From positions 1-64,000 of the forward strand of contig NZ_MINO01000016.1 of NCBI RefSeq assembly GCF_001757355.1: DNA of 64,000 nucleotides, given 5' to 3'. The DNA is from Sphingobium phenoxybenzoativorans. GTDB taxonomy: Bacteria > Pseudomonadota > Alphaproteobacteria > Sphingomonadales > Sphingomonadaceae. A program made the translations under genes and the position numbers. The notes under the pieces are model-generated. The model did not search any database, was not told the origin of the DNA, and worked only from the letters and a program-made list of their open reading frames with translations. Positions 34,355-42,541 of this stretch are shown here, in pieces (the stretch's first letter is position 1; every line of letters starts with the position of its first letter).

Positions 34355-34957
34355 ATGGCGAGAATATTGGTTCTCTATTATTCCAGCTACGGTCATGTCG
34401 AAACAATGGCGGAGGCGATTGCCGAGGGGGCGGGCGGCGTCGCGGGATGCGAATGCGTGGTGAAGCGGGTGCCCGAACTTGTGCCCGGCGACGTCGCGGC
34501 CGCATCGGGGATGAAGACCGATCAGTCGGCCCCCGTCGCGACCGTCGATGAATTGCCTTCCTATGACGCGATCATCTTCGGCACGCCCACGCGCTTTGGC
34601 AATATGGCGGCGCAGATGCGCAATTTCCTCGATCAGACCGGCGGCCTCTGGTTCATGCGCGCGCTCGTGGGAAAGATAGGCAGCGTGTTCGCCGCCACCG
34701 CAAGCCAGCATGGCGGGCAGGAAACGACGATCACCTCCTTCCACACCACCTTGCTGCATCATGGCATGGTCATCGTCGGACTGCCCTACAGCTTTGAGGG
34801 CAATACGGAGATGGGCGAGATCAGCGGCGGCACGCCCTATGGCGCGACGACGCTTGCGGGCGCTGACGGCAGCAGGATGCCCAGCGCGAATGAGCTTGCA
34901 GGAGCGCGTTTCCAGGGACAGCATGTCGCGGAAATCGCCAGGAAGATGTTTGGCTGA
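34355..34957 (+). CDS. wrbA: NAD(P)H:quinone oxidoreductase, WrbA family
   Basis: 200 residues. Flavodoxin-like fold with FMN loop [17 protein letters not shown] at the N terminus, [20 protein letters not shown] and [16 protein letters not shown], all hallmarks of WrbA. It reduces quinones by two electrons with NAD(P)H. Ten bases after the TonB receptor gene, same direction. In this locus it may protect from, or act on, quinones derived from an aromatic substrate. Confidence 0.94.
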   Translation: MARILVLYYSSYGHVETMAEAIAEGAGGVAGCECVVKRVPELVPGDVAAASGMKTDQSAPVATVDELPSYDAIIFGTPTRFGNMAAQMRNFLDQTGGLWFMRALVGKIGSVFAATASQHGGQETTITSFHTTLLHHGMVIVGLPYSFEGNTEMGEISGGTPYGATTLAGADGSRMPSANELAGARFQGQHVAEIARKMFG

Positions 34958-34996
34958 TCCGGCCCGCGGATCGACGACACCCGAAGGACCCGAACG

Positions 34997-35551
34997 ATGA
35001 CCTCACCTTTGGCCAACCGATTGCATCACACCGCCTATGTCGTGAAGGACCTGGAGGCGACACGGCATTTCTACGAGGACATATTGGGTTTCCCGCTGGT
35101 CGCGACATGGTGTGAGCAGGAGGCGCTGTTCGGCTCCGTCCGCACCTATTGCCATTGCTTCTTCGGGTTGCGGGATGGCAGCGCGCTTGCATTCTTCCAG
35201 TTCGCCGATCCCAAGGATCAGGCGGAGTTCGGGCCTGACCTGCCCTCCAGCCCGTTCCGGCACATCGCCCTCAATGTCGATGCGGAGGCGCAGGCGGAGC
35301 TGGAGCAGCGGATCGCCGCCGCCGGCTTCGCGCCGCCGCGGACCTATGTGCTGGAGCATGGCTATTGCCGGTCCGTTTATGTCGTCGATCCCGACGAGAT
35401 GATCCTGGAATTTACGCTCGATGCGGGACATGCGGACAAAATCAACGCCCTGCGCGCCAGCGACGCGCATGATGAGCTGAAGCGTTGGCTGGCGGGCGAC
35501 CATCGGCCCAATAATGACGTGCGGCCCGACCATCTCGCCGCCGCGCATTAA
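34997..35551 (+). CDS. VOC-family (glyoxalase/extradiol dioxygenase fold) protein
   Basis: 184 residues. Two beta-alpha-beta-beta-beta modules; likely metal ligands are His at LHHTAYVVKDL, His at FRHIALNVDAE and Glu at MILEFTLD, in the order used by glyoxalases and extradiol dioxygenases. FYEDILGFPLV is the standard first-module phrase. The C-terminal 30 residues after the fold are polar and His/Asp rich. Single-domain size favours a lyase, isomerase or small dioxygenase. Substrate unknown; part of the receptor-led operon. Confidence 0.85.
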   Translation: MTSPLANRLHHTAYVVKDLEATRHFYEDILGFPLVATWCEQEALFGSVRTYCHCFFGLRDGSALAFFQFADPKDQAEFGPDLPSSPFRHIALNVDAEAQAELEQRIAAAGFAPPRTYVLEHGYCRSVYVVDPDEMILEFTLDAGHADKINALRASDAHDELKRWLAGDHRPNNDVRPDHLAAAH

Positions 35552-35568
35552 GGGGCACCTGACTGTCC

Positions 35569-36708
35569 ATGAGCTATGATCGTTTTCTGACCACGCATGT
35601 CGGCTCCCTGCCGCGCGAGGACGACCTGGTGGAGCGGATGTTCGCGCAGGAGGACGGCCAGTCCGTCGATGCCGCCGCTCTGGCGGCGCGGATCGAGCAG
35701 GCCGTGCATTTCGTCGTGACCAAGCAGGCGGAGGCCGGGATCGACGTCATCAATGATGGCGAACAATCCAAACCCAGCTACGCCACCTATATCAAGGACA
35801 GGCTGAACGGCTTCGGCGGCACCGGCAATTCCTATGTGTTCCAGGATCTGGAGGAGTTTCCCGCGGCCAAGGCGCGGATCGTCGCCGACCCCGGCCGCAA
35901 GCATCGCAAGACCCCGGCGTGCAATGCGCCGATCAGCGTCAAGGACATGACCGCCGTCGAAAAGGATGCGGCGACGCTCACCACGGCCCTTGCGCCGCAT
36001 AAGGGGAAACAGGCGTTCATGAGCGCGGCGTCGCCGGGCGTCACCGCGCTGTTCTTCCGCAACGAATATTATGACAGCGACGAGGCATATCTGTTCGCCC
36101 TCGCCGACGGGATGCGCCACGAATATGAGGCTATCGCCGCAGCGGGCATCATCCTGCAGATCGATTGTCCCGATCTCGCCATGGGCCGCCATACCCAGTT
36201 CCGCGAGCTGAGCCTGTCGCAGTTCCGCGACCGCATCATGCTGAATGTAGAGGCGATCAACCGCGCGACCGCCAATATCCCGGAAAACCAACTGCGCATG
36301 CATATGTGCTGGGGCAATTATCCCGGTCCCCATCATTGCGACGTGCCGTTCCGCGACGTCATCGATCTCGTCTGGCGGGCGCGCCCGCACGCGATCCAGT
36401 TTGAGGCGGCAAATCCGCGCCACGCGCATGAATTTGCGATGTTTGAGGATGTGAAGCTTCCTGAGGGCAAGATGCTCATTCCCGGCGTCATCGAATGCCA
36501 GTCCAGCTATCTGGAACATCCCGAACTGGTGGCGCAGCGGATCGGCCGTTACGCGCATCTTGTCGGGCGGGATAATGTGATGGCCGGCATCGACTGCGGC
36601 TTTTCCATCCATGTCGGGTCGGGCGGCGTGCCCCACGAAATCGTCTGGGCGAAGCTTGCGACCCTGGCCGAAGGCGCGGCGATAGCATCCCGCCGCTTCT
36701 GGCCCTGA
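35569..36708 (+). CDS. MetE C-terminal-like (cobalamin-independent methionine synthase family) protein
   Basis: 379 residues, about the length of the C-terminal barrel of MetE. Starts TTHVGSLPR, a family hallmark. Zinc ligands in the MetE pattern appear as His and Cys in MHMCWGNY, Glu in QFEAANPR and Cys in GIDCGFSIHVG. Stand-alone proteins of this type either synthesise methionine with other methyl donors or, in catabolic clusters, act as methyl- or alkyl-thiol transferases. Its place 17 bases after the VOC gene inside an IclR-type locus favours a catabolic role, perhaps demethylating a methoxylated substrate; that is inference. Confidence 0.83.
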   Translation: MSYDRFLTTHVGSLPREDDLVERMFAQEDGQSVDAAALAARIEQAVHFVVTKQAEAGIDVINDGEQSKPSYATYIKDRLNGFGGTGNSYVFQDLEEFPAAKARIVADPGRKHRKTPACNAPISVKDMTAVEKDAATLTTALAPHKGKQAFMSAASPGVTALFFRNEYYDSDEAYLFALADGMRHEYEAIAAAGIILQIDCPDLAMGRHTQFRELSLSQFRDRIMLNVEAINRATANIPENQLRMHMCWGNYPGPHHCDVPFRDVIDLVWRARPHAIQFEAANPRHAHEFAMFEDVKLPEGKMLIPGVIECQSSYLEHPELVAQRIGRYAHLVGRDNVMAGIDCGFSIHVGSGGVPHEIVWAKLATLAEGAAIASRRFWP

Positions 36709-36735
36709 TCAATCCTTGGCCGGAGGGCGCTGGGT

Positions 36736-37485
36736 TTGACGACTTTCATCCTGGTGCATGGCGCATGGCATGGCGGCTGGTGCTTTGACCGGGTTGCGGC
36801 GCTGCTCAGGGACGCCGGGCATGACGTGCTGGCGCCCGACCTGCCGGGCATGGGCGGATCGGAGGAGGAACTGGCGCGCGTCACCCTGCAGGGATGGGCG
36901 GATTTCGTGGCTGACCTGTGCCGCGCCGCGCCCTCGCAACCTGTCGTGCTTGCCGGGCACAGCCGCGGCGGGATCGTGATCAGCCAGGCGGCGGAGGCCG
37001 CGCCGGAGGCGGTCGGGGCGCTGGTCTATATCTGCGCGATGATGCTGCCGGACGGCATGTCCCGCGCGTCATTCCGGGCATCCGAACCGGCCAACGCCGC
37101 CTATGACGGCTTCGTGTCGCCCACGGCCGGCGGTCATGGCAGCCTGATCACCGGCGAGGCCCCGGAAACGCTGTTCGCGCAGCGCTCGCCTCCGGACGCA
37201 GCCGCCGCCGCGATGTCCAGGCTGGTCGCCGAACCGGAGGGACCGCGCCTGACCGCGCTGTCGCTTTCGCCCGGCCGCTGGGGTTCGATCCCGCGCACCT
37301 ATGTCGAATGCACCGATGATCGCGTCATTCCCCTGGCCAGCCAGCGCCGCATGCAGGCGCTTTGCCCCGGCACCCGCCGCCTGACGCTGGCGGCGGATCA
37401 TTCCCCTTTCCTGTCGCGGCCGCACGAGCTTGCCGCCTGCCTGATCGCCTCGACCCCGGAGACGCCCGGAGGCGCACCGGCCTAG
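36736..37485 (+). CDS. Alpha/beta hydrolase
   Basis: 249 residues with a TTG start preceded by GGAGGG. HGAWHGGWCFD provides the oxyanion region, Ser in AGHSRGGIV is the nucleophile, Asp in CTDDRVIP and His in ADHSPFLS complete the triad. The overall pattern resembles plant-type hydroxynitrile lyase/methylesterase and EstE-like bacterial hydrolases (MTTFILVHGAWHGGW opening). It closes the catabolic locus and could cleave an ester or a C-C ring-fission product. Confidence 0.9.
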   Translation: MTTFILVHGAWHGGWCFDRVAALLRDAGHDVLAPDLPGMGGSEEELARVTLQGWADFVADLCRAAPSQPVVLAGHSRGGIVISQAAEAAPEAVGALVYICAMMLPDGMSRASFRASEPANAAYDGFVSPTAGGHGSLITGEAPETLFAQRSPPDAAAAAMSRLVAEPEGPRLTALSLSPGRWGSIPRTYVECTDDRVIPLASQRRMQALCPGTRRLTLAADHSPFLSRPHELAACLIASTPETPGGAPA

Positions 37486-37588
37486 GCCATGTCCGCGGCC
37501 GCAGGGGTGTCTCATTCCACCGCATCACTAATCCTTCATTAACCCCCGCAATTTAGGGTGTTTTGGAAAACATCCATCGGGGTCCGGC

Positions 37589-38971
37589 GTGAGCATTGCA
37601 CAGACGGTAATGAAGGCGGCGAAGCTGTCGGGCGATCTTGGCCTGCGCACGCTCGATCTTCAGGCCGACATTTCAGAATTGGCGGAGCGCGTCGCCGAAC
37701 AGGCGGGCACGATCGAGACGATCGGCGGCGAGGCGATCCGGCTTGCGCATGAGGGCGACAGCGTCGCGGGCGCGGCGCATGAAGCGCGGCAGCAGGCCAC
37801 CGCCGCCCGCTCCGTGATCGAGGATTCCAGCCGCCAGCTTTCGGAGGCGACGGTCAATGTCGTCGACCTGATCGAACAGGTCAGCCGCATCCACGCCAGT
37901 CTCGGCAGCTTCAACGATGCGCTGAACACCGTCGCCCATGTCACCGGCGTCATCAGCGGCATCGCCAGCCAGACCAACCTGCTTGCGCTCAACGCCACGA
38001 TAGAGGCGGCTCGCGCGGGCGACGCCGGGCGCGGCTTTGCCGTGGTCGCCAGCGAGGTCAAGAAACTGGCGCAGGAAACCGCCGCCGCGACCCAGACGAT
38101 CGAGGAATCCATCCGCGTCCTGACCGGCGAGGCGGGCGGCATGCTCAAACGTGTCGGCCATGGCGTCGAAACCGCGAAATCCGCGCATCAGGGGACCAAG
38201 GATATAGAGGCGCTGGTCGGCCGCCTTGGCGCGCTGATGCAGGGGTTGACGGAAAACAGCGATTCCGTCGCGGACAGCATAGGCTCCATGGTGGCGTCGG
38301 TGGGGCAGATCAGGTCCGGCCTTGGCGATCTGGCGGACACATCGGCCGACAATGCGACGGGGCTTCTGCGCCTGTCCGATCGCGTGACCAGCGTCAGCGA
38401 CGACACCAATATCCTGCTGCAATATCTGGCCGAGAGCGGCGTCGATATCCCGGATTCACCCTATATCCGCTTCGGGCTGACCGCGGCGGAGCAAGTGTCC
38501 CGCCATCTGGAAAGCGCGCTCGACGCCGGGCTGATCAGCGAAGCGCAGATGTTCCAGGACAGCTATGCGCCGGTTCCGGGCAGCGACCCGGAAATCTTCA
38601 CCCATCCGATCCAGCCCTATATTACGGAGGCCGCCCGTCCGTTCCAGGAGGAGGCGCGCGCGCTCCCCGGCTTTTTCGGCATGACCTTCACCGACCGCAA
38701 TTCCTTCGGCGCGGTCGCGATGCCGGAACGCTCGCAGCCGCAGCGCAAGGGCGACCCCATCTGGAATGCGGAATATGCGCGCGTCGGCCTGATCTTCGAT
38801 TTCCCCGATACGCGCGAACAGTGTCAGATCACGCAGCCCTTCTCGCTCAAGGCGTACCGGCGCAAGGTCGCGGGCGGCGGCGTCGTCCTTTTGAAACAGG
38901 TCATCGCCTCCATCCATGTGCGCGGCCGTCACTGGGGCGTGCTGCAACTCGCCTACGCCAATCAGGGCTGA
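37589..38971 (+). CDS. Soluble methyl-accepting chemotaxis-like protein
   Basis: 460 residues with a GTG start. No transmembrane segment. Residues 20-290 are long coiled-coil helices with the conserved hairpin tip, here [20 protein letters not shown] followed by [20 protein letters not shown], which binds CheA/CheW. The C-terminal 170 residues form a separate globular part ([20 protein letters not shown]) resembling a sensor fold, an order (signalling first, sensor last) also known in cytoplasmic receptors. No che genes are nearby. Ligand unknown. Confidence 0.88.
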   Translation: MSIAQTVMKAAKLSGDLGLRTLDLQADISELAERVAEQAGTIETIGGEAIRLAHEGDSVAGAAHEARQQATAARSVIEDSSRQLSEATVNVVDLIEQVSRIHASLGSFNDALNTVAHVTGVISGIASQTNLLALNATIEAARAGDAGRGFAVVASEVKKLAQETAAATQTIEESIRVLTGEAGGMLKRVGHGVETAKSAHQGTKDIEALVGRLGALMQGLTENSDSVADSIGSMVASVGQIRSGLGDLADTSADNATGLLRLSDRVTSVSDDTNILLQYLAESGVDIPDSPYIRFGLTAAEQVSRHLESALDAGLISEAQMFQDSYAPVPGSDPEIFTHPIQPYITEAARPFQEEARALPGFFGMTFTDRNSFGAVAMPERSQPQRKGDPIWNAEYARVGLIFDFPDTREQCQITQPFSLKAYRRKVAGGGVVLLKQVIASIHVRGRHWGVLQLAYANQG

Positions 38972-39030
38972 TCCCTCCGGCCCTGATCCCACCGGCCCTG
39001 ATCCCACCGGCCCTGACTCCTCCGGCCCCG
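38967..39030. repeat. 15-bp tandem repeat, about four copies
   Basis: The unit GGCCCTGATCCCACC is present twice exactly (38981-38995, 38996-39010) and twice with changes on either side. It begins in the last codons of the chemoreceptor gene and ends upstream of the MBL-fold gene. Probably replication slippage; no function is evident. Confidence 0.8.
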
Positions 39031-39103
39031 CCCTATCCGGGCGACGGCGGGCTTGCCGCTCAGCCATTTGACACTATTTCCACCGCTGCATTGCGGAGTG
39101 GAT

Positions 39104-40291
39104 ATGGCGCGCCTTCTGATCGGAACACTCAAGGGAGCGGGGACAGCATTGCTGTTCCTGATCATCGCCTTCTGCCTGATCCTCACTATCGCGCCGCCCT
39201 TTCTCGACGTCCGCTATTATGCGGGACCGGTGAGCGGCCATTATGACGGAGACCGCTTCGCCAACCCGGACGGCGCGATCCAGCCGCCCGGCGGGGGAGA
39301 CCGTCTGCGCAGCGGTTCGCCCATGCGCTGGCTGCTCGGTCCCGGCGCGCGTCCCGAATGGCCGCAAAGCGTCGCCATCGGCACGGATCGCCCGCCTGCC
39401 CGCGTCACGGCGCCGGGCGCGATGCGCGCCGTCTGGGTCGGCCATGCGACCATGCTTGTCCAGACGCAGGGCCTCAACATCCTGACTGATCCCATATGGT
39501 CGGACTATGCCACGCCCTTTCCGCCGGTCGGGCCGAAACGGGTGATGAAGCCCGGCATCGATTTCGCCGCCCTCCCCCGGATCGACCTGATCCTGATCAG
39601 CCACAATCATTATGATCATCTCGACCTGCCGACGCTGAAACGGCTCTGGGCGCGGGACCGGCCGCTGGTCGTCACCGGGCTTGGCAATGACAGCCTGCTG
39701 CGCGCCAACGGCATTGCGGCGCAGGCGCGCGACTGGGGCGGCGTTGTGCCCGTGCGTCCGGGGATCTCCGTGCATGTGACGCGCAGCCATCACTGGTCGA
39801 CGCGCTGGGGGACGGACCGCTCCCGCGCGCTCTGGTCCAGCTTCGTCGTCACCCTGCCCGGCGGCAATATCTTTTTTGCGGGGGACACGGGCGCGGGCGA
39901 CATGAAATGGCCGGCGGAGGCGGCCCGGCTCGGTCCCGTCCGCCTCGCCATCCTCCCCATCGGATCGTTCCGTTTCCAGCCCGGCGAGATGGCGATAGAC
40001 GCGCATATCGGCCCCCGCGAAGCGGTGCAGGCGTTTGAGGGGCTGGGGGCCACAACGGCGATCCCCATCCATTGGGGCACGTTCCGCCTGTCCTATGAGG
40101 GGTGGGACACGCCGCCCCGGATGCTTGACCTGTTCCGCCGCTGCGCCGGGATTCCCCGACGCGCCTTCGCACCGGTTCGCGCGGGGCAAGCGGTGGACGT
40201 GCCGCCCTATGCCGCGCCGGTCAGGGGACGGCCGGAGGCCAGCCCGGCGCAATGCCGCGACGGATCGCCCGAACTCAATGCATTGAAATGA
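39104..40291 (+). CDS. MBL-fold metallohydrolase, NAPE-PLD/RomA-like
   Basis: 395 residues from the ATG at 39104, preceded by GGAGTGGAT; earlier ATG at 39053 is less likely. One N-terminal membrane helix (LLFLIIAFCLILTIAPPFL) then the metallo-beta-lactamase fold: AVWVGHATMLVQ, the metal motif SHNHYDHLD, FFAGDTGAGD and IPIHWGTFRLS. This combination is typical of the N-acyl-phosphatidylethanolamine phospholipase D-like group, membrane-anchored hydrolases acting on lipids or phosphoesters. It stands alone. Confidence 0.88.
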   Translation: MARLLIGTLKGAGTALLFLIIAFCLILTIAPPFLDVRYYAGPVSGHYDGDRFANPDGAIQPPGGGDRLRSGSPMRWLLGPGARPEWPQSVAIGTDRPPARVTAPGAMRAVWVGHATMLVQTQGLNILTDPIWSDYATPFPPVGPKRVMKPGIDFAALPRIDLILISHNHYDHLDLPTLKRLWARDRPLVVTGLGNDSLLRANGIAAQARDWGGVVPVRPGISVHVTRSHHWSTRWGTDRSRALWSSFVVTLPGGNIFFAGDTGAGDMKWPAEAARLGPVRLAILPIGSFRFQPGEMAIDAHIGPREAVQAFEGLGATTAIPIHWGTFRLSYEGWDTPPRMLDLFRRCAGIPRRAFAPVRAGQAVDVPPYAAPVRGRPEASPAQCRDGSPELNALK

Positions 40292-40355
40292 TGCAAAGTC
40301 CGGCGTGCCGGGCATGTCCTGACTAGATGAATCTACTCTGGTGCGGAAACACAGC

Positions 40356-40421
40356 GTGCTCCTACGCAAGCAGGAGCCCAGTCCCAATGTCTGAACTGGA
40401 CTCCTGCCTTCGCAGGAGCAC
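40356..40421. repeat. 66-bp palindromic repeat (family 1)
   Basis: Inverted repeat with arms GTGCTCCT...GCAGGAGCCCAG and CTGGACTCCTGC...GCAGGAGCAC around an 11-14-base centre; each arm can itself fold as a hairpin. Some positions differ from the consensus (ACGCAAGC for GCGAAAGC). Lies in the 173-base gap between convergent genes. Confidence 0.88.
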
Positions 40422-40464
40422 ATCATGCTAAGCAGGATAAATTTACGCTACGCCCCGGACTTCA

Positions 40465-40959
40465 TCACCCCGGCGCGCATTCCCCCGTGCGCTTGCCCGC
40501 CAGCGTATAGCTGGTGCTCAGCGCCGTGTTGCCGCCCACCGTCTTTGCCATGTTCACGGTGAAGGCGATGCTGTCGGCCTTGTAATTGCCCTCGATCTGC
40601 AATTCGGACGTTCCGGCCCCGGCCTTGCAGGCCATCGACCCGACGAAGCGGCCGCCATTCATGTAGGTTTCCTTATATTTGCAGTCGGTGCCGTCATCCC
40701 CCGCCAGCGCGGTCGGATCGGCCTTGCCATCGGCCGCCACGGGCAGGCAGACGGATGTCTCGCTCTTGGTGCCGATCTTGGCGGTGTCCTCCGGCGTCGC
40801 GGTGGTCGAACTCTTATAGTCGGTGAAGGTGCGGGTCATGGCCCACTGCCCGCCTTTCAATGTGATCGGGGCATCCTCGGCGGCCTCCGGGGGCGCCTCC
40901 GCGCTGCACGCCGCCAGAAGTGCAGCCGTCATCAATAACGAAACCGTCGTTCCACGCAT
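40465..40959 (-). CDS. DUF3617 family lipoprotein
   Basis: 164 residues. Lipoprotein signal MRGTTVSLLMTAALLAACS with lipobox LAAC (Cys18). The mature part begins with GGQWAMTRTFTDY, the usual DUF3617 opening, has a Cys-containing SVCLPVA and a second Cys in DCKYKE, and ends GKRTGECAPG. DUF3617 proteins are small sphingomonad-type envelope lipoproteins of unknown role. A paralogue of similar layout is encoded 1 kb away at 41927. The stop lies 173 bases from the convergent MBL-fold gene. Confidence 0.85.
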   Translation of the reverse strand: MRGTTVSLLMTAALLAACSAEAPPEAAEDAPITLKGGQWAMTRTFTDYKSSTTATPEDTAKIGTKSETSVCLPVAADGKADPTALAGDDGTDCKYKETYMNGGRFVGSMACKAGAGTSELQIEGNYKADSIAFTVNMAKTVGGNTALSTSYTLAGKRTGECAPG

Positions 40960-40974
40960 TGCCCTCTCCTTCTT

Positions 40975-41790
40975 TTATGTGCGGGACAGACGATCTACCT
41001 CCTCGACGCTGAGTTCAAGCCCGAAGATGCTTGCCAAAATGGTGCGATAATCTGCGGCGTCTTGGATCGGGCGGCTCTCCGTGACGCCCGCCCGGTGCAG
41101 GGATAGCTGCCTGTCGGTCAGGGCGGCGAATCCGTCGGGCAGGATCAGGCTGACGATCTGCATCGTCAGGAAGCGCGTGCCGGGCCGGGTGGAGGTCCAG
41201 TGGTTGGACAGCTCCAGGTCGATCCCCTCGACCGGCGCGGTGGTGAAGCTATATTGCGGCTGCCAGTCGCGCGTATCCTGGCTGCGGCCGTCCGTCGCGC
41301 CCGGATCGCCCGCCCGCTCCAGCATCCAGCCCCCGTCCCGCCGCACCAGCCGGTGCGCGGTGCCGTCCGCCATCTGGCTGGTCGCGCCATCCTCCAGCGG
41401 CATGGGCGGGGAGAAGCTGCCGCCGAACCCGGCGTCCGCGATCCATTCCCGCCCGCCGATCGTCACCAGGTTGAATGTGTGGGTCAGCGGCGGCATGCCG
41501 TCGGCCATCAGCCACACCCGCGCCAGCAGCGGCCGGGCGTCAAACCCCGCCGCCCGCAAGGCGCGCAGGAAAAGCTGGTTCTGCTCGAAACAATATCCGC
41601 CGCGCCGCCGCGTCACCAGCTTGTCGAACACAATGGCGGGGTCGATGCTGATCCCCCGGCCCAGCGGAATATCCAGATTCTCGAACGGTATGGCCAGCCG
41701 GTGCGCCCGCTGCATCGCCGCCAGTCCCGCCGCATCCGGCGCGGGCGCGGCATCCATGCCGATCCGGGCGAGATAGGCGGGAAGGTCCAT
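40975..41790 (-). CDS. nat: Arylamine N-acetyltransferase
   Basis: 271 residues. The Cys-His-Asp triad is complete: Cys in RRRGGYCFEQN, His in LTHTFNLVTI and Asp in WIADAGFGGSFSPPMPL. These motifs, in this order and near the usual positions (about 68, 106, 121), are diagnostic for NAT enzymes, which transfer acetyl groups from acetyl-CoA to arylamines and hydrazines in the cytoplasm. It lies 15 bases upstream of the DUF3617 gene and may share its transcript. Confidence 0.93.
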   Translation of the reverse strand: MDLPAYLARIGMDAAPAPDAAGLAAMQRAHRLAIPFENLDIPLGRGISIDPAIVFDKLVTRRRGGYCFEQNQLFLRALRAAGFDARPLLARVWLMADGMPPLTHTFNLVTIGGREWIADAGFGGSFSPPMPLEDGATSQMADGTAHRLVRRDGGWMLERAGDPGATDGRSQDTRDWQPQYSFTTAPVEGIDLELSNHWTSTRPGTRFLTMQIVSLILPDGFAALTDRQLSLHRAGVTESRPIQDAADYRTILASIFGLELSVEEVDRLSRT

Positions 41791-41822
41791 GATCAGAGAA
41801 TATCCTTCTATGGGGAGGGCCA

Positions 41823-41888
41823 GTGCTCCTGCGAAAGCAGGAGCCCAGTTCCAAGCTCTGAGCTGGGCTCCTGCTTTCGCAGGAGCAC
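41823..41888. repeat. 66-bp palindromic repeat (family 1)
   Basis: Near-perfect copy: GTGCTCCTGCGAAAGCAGGA with GCCCAGTT, a short centre, then the inverted complement ending GCAGGAGCAC. Placed between the NAT start and the end of the DUF3617 gene, in the NAT promoter region. Confidence 0.92.
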
Positions 41889-41926
41889 TCCTCTTTATCG
41901 GCTAACCAGAATAGCCCCGGCTACGC

Positions 41927-42475
41927 CTATTCCCCGCCCGCGGGACAGTCGCCGATCCGTTTGCCGCTGCTCTTCATCTTCATCGTCATGCCCATGCCGT
42001 TCGCCATGCCAGTGGAATTGACGTCGATCGCGATCGCATAATGATCGGGCATATAGGTGCCCTTCATCGCCATCTTCATCTCCGCGCCGGGCTGCTGCGG
42101 AATCTGGCAGGTCGTTGCAGCCGTGATCGTGCCGCCCGCCATCTCCATATTGGAATAGGTGCATTTGGCGTCCTTCTGCGCCGCCAGGAAATCGGCGCTC
42201 GGCTTTTCCGCCTGCTCGGGCGTGATGCAATGTTTGAAGCTGGTCTTGTGGCCGATCATCGCCTTGGCCGCATCCGGCGCGCCCGCCGGCAGGCCGGTCA
42301 TCTCCACATCGGTGATTTCCTGCGTCGCCTCCCACTGGCCCGCCTGCAGCTTCACGCTGCTCATTTCCTTCGCCACATCCTCGGCGCTGATATTGCCGCC
42401 CTTTTCCGGTGATTTGCCGCAGGCGGTCAGGGTGAGGACCGCGACGGCGGCGGACATGAGGAAAGCAGCTTTCAT
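41927..42475 (-). CDS. DUF3617 family lipoprotein (second copy)
   Basis: 182 residues from the ATG at 42475. Lipoprotein signal [20 protein letters not shown] with lipobox LTAC. The mature part has [38 protein letters not shown] and ends [12 protein letters not shown], the same plan as the DUF3617 protein at 40465. The frame stays open upstream across the whole antisense strand of uvrB, but that is a shadow; the signal peptide fixes the start here. Confidence 0.87.
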   Translation of the reverse strand: MKAAFLMSAAVAVLTLTACGKSPEKGGNISAEDVAKEMSSVKLQAGQWEATQEITDVEMTGLPAGAPDAAKAMIGHKTSFKHCITPEQAEKPSADFLAAQKDAKCTYSNMEMAGGTITAATTCQIPQQPGAEMKMAMKGTYMPDHYAIAIDVNSTGMANGMGMTMKMKSSGKRIGDCPAGGE

Positions 42476-42541
42476 GGGGCGATTCTCCTGACTGCGCGCC
42501 GACATTGCGAACGCGCTTCTGCGCCTCCATATCAATGCGGC

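Noticed and set aside
32159-34924. 921-codon open frame opposite the TonB receptor and wrbA
   Set aside because: A GC-rich antisense shadow; the receptor on the plus strand has a signal peptide, plug and barrel signatures and a ribosome site.
38967-39030. Short repeats as a possible CRISPR array
   Set aside because: Units are contiguous, 15 bases, without spacers, and no cas genes are in the window.
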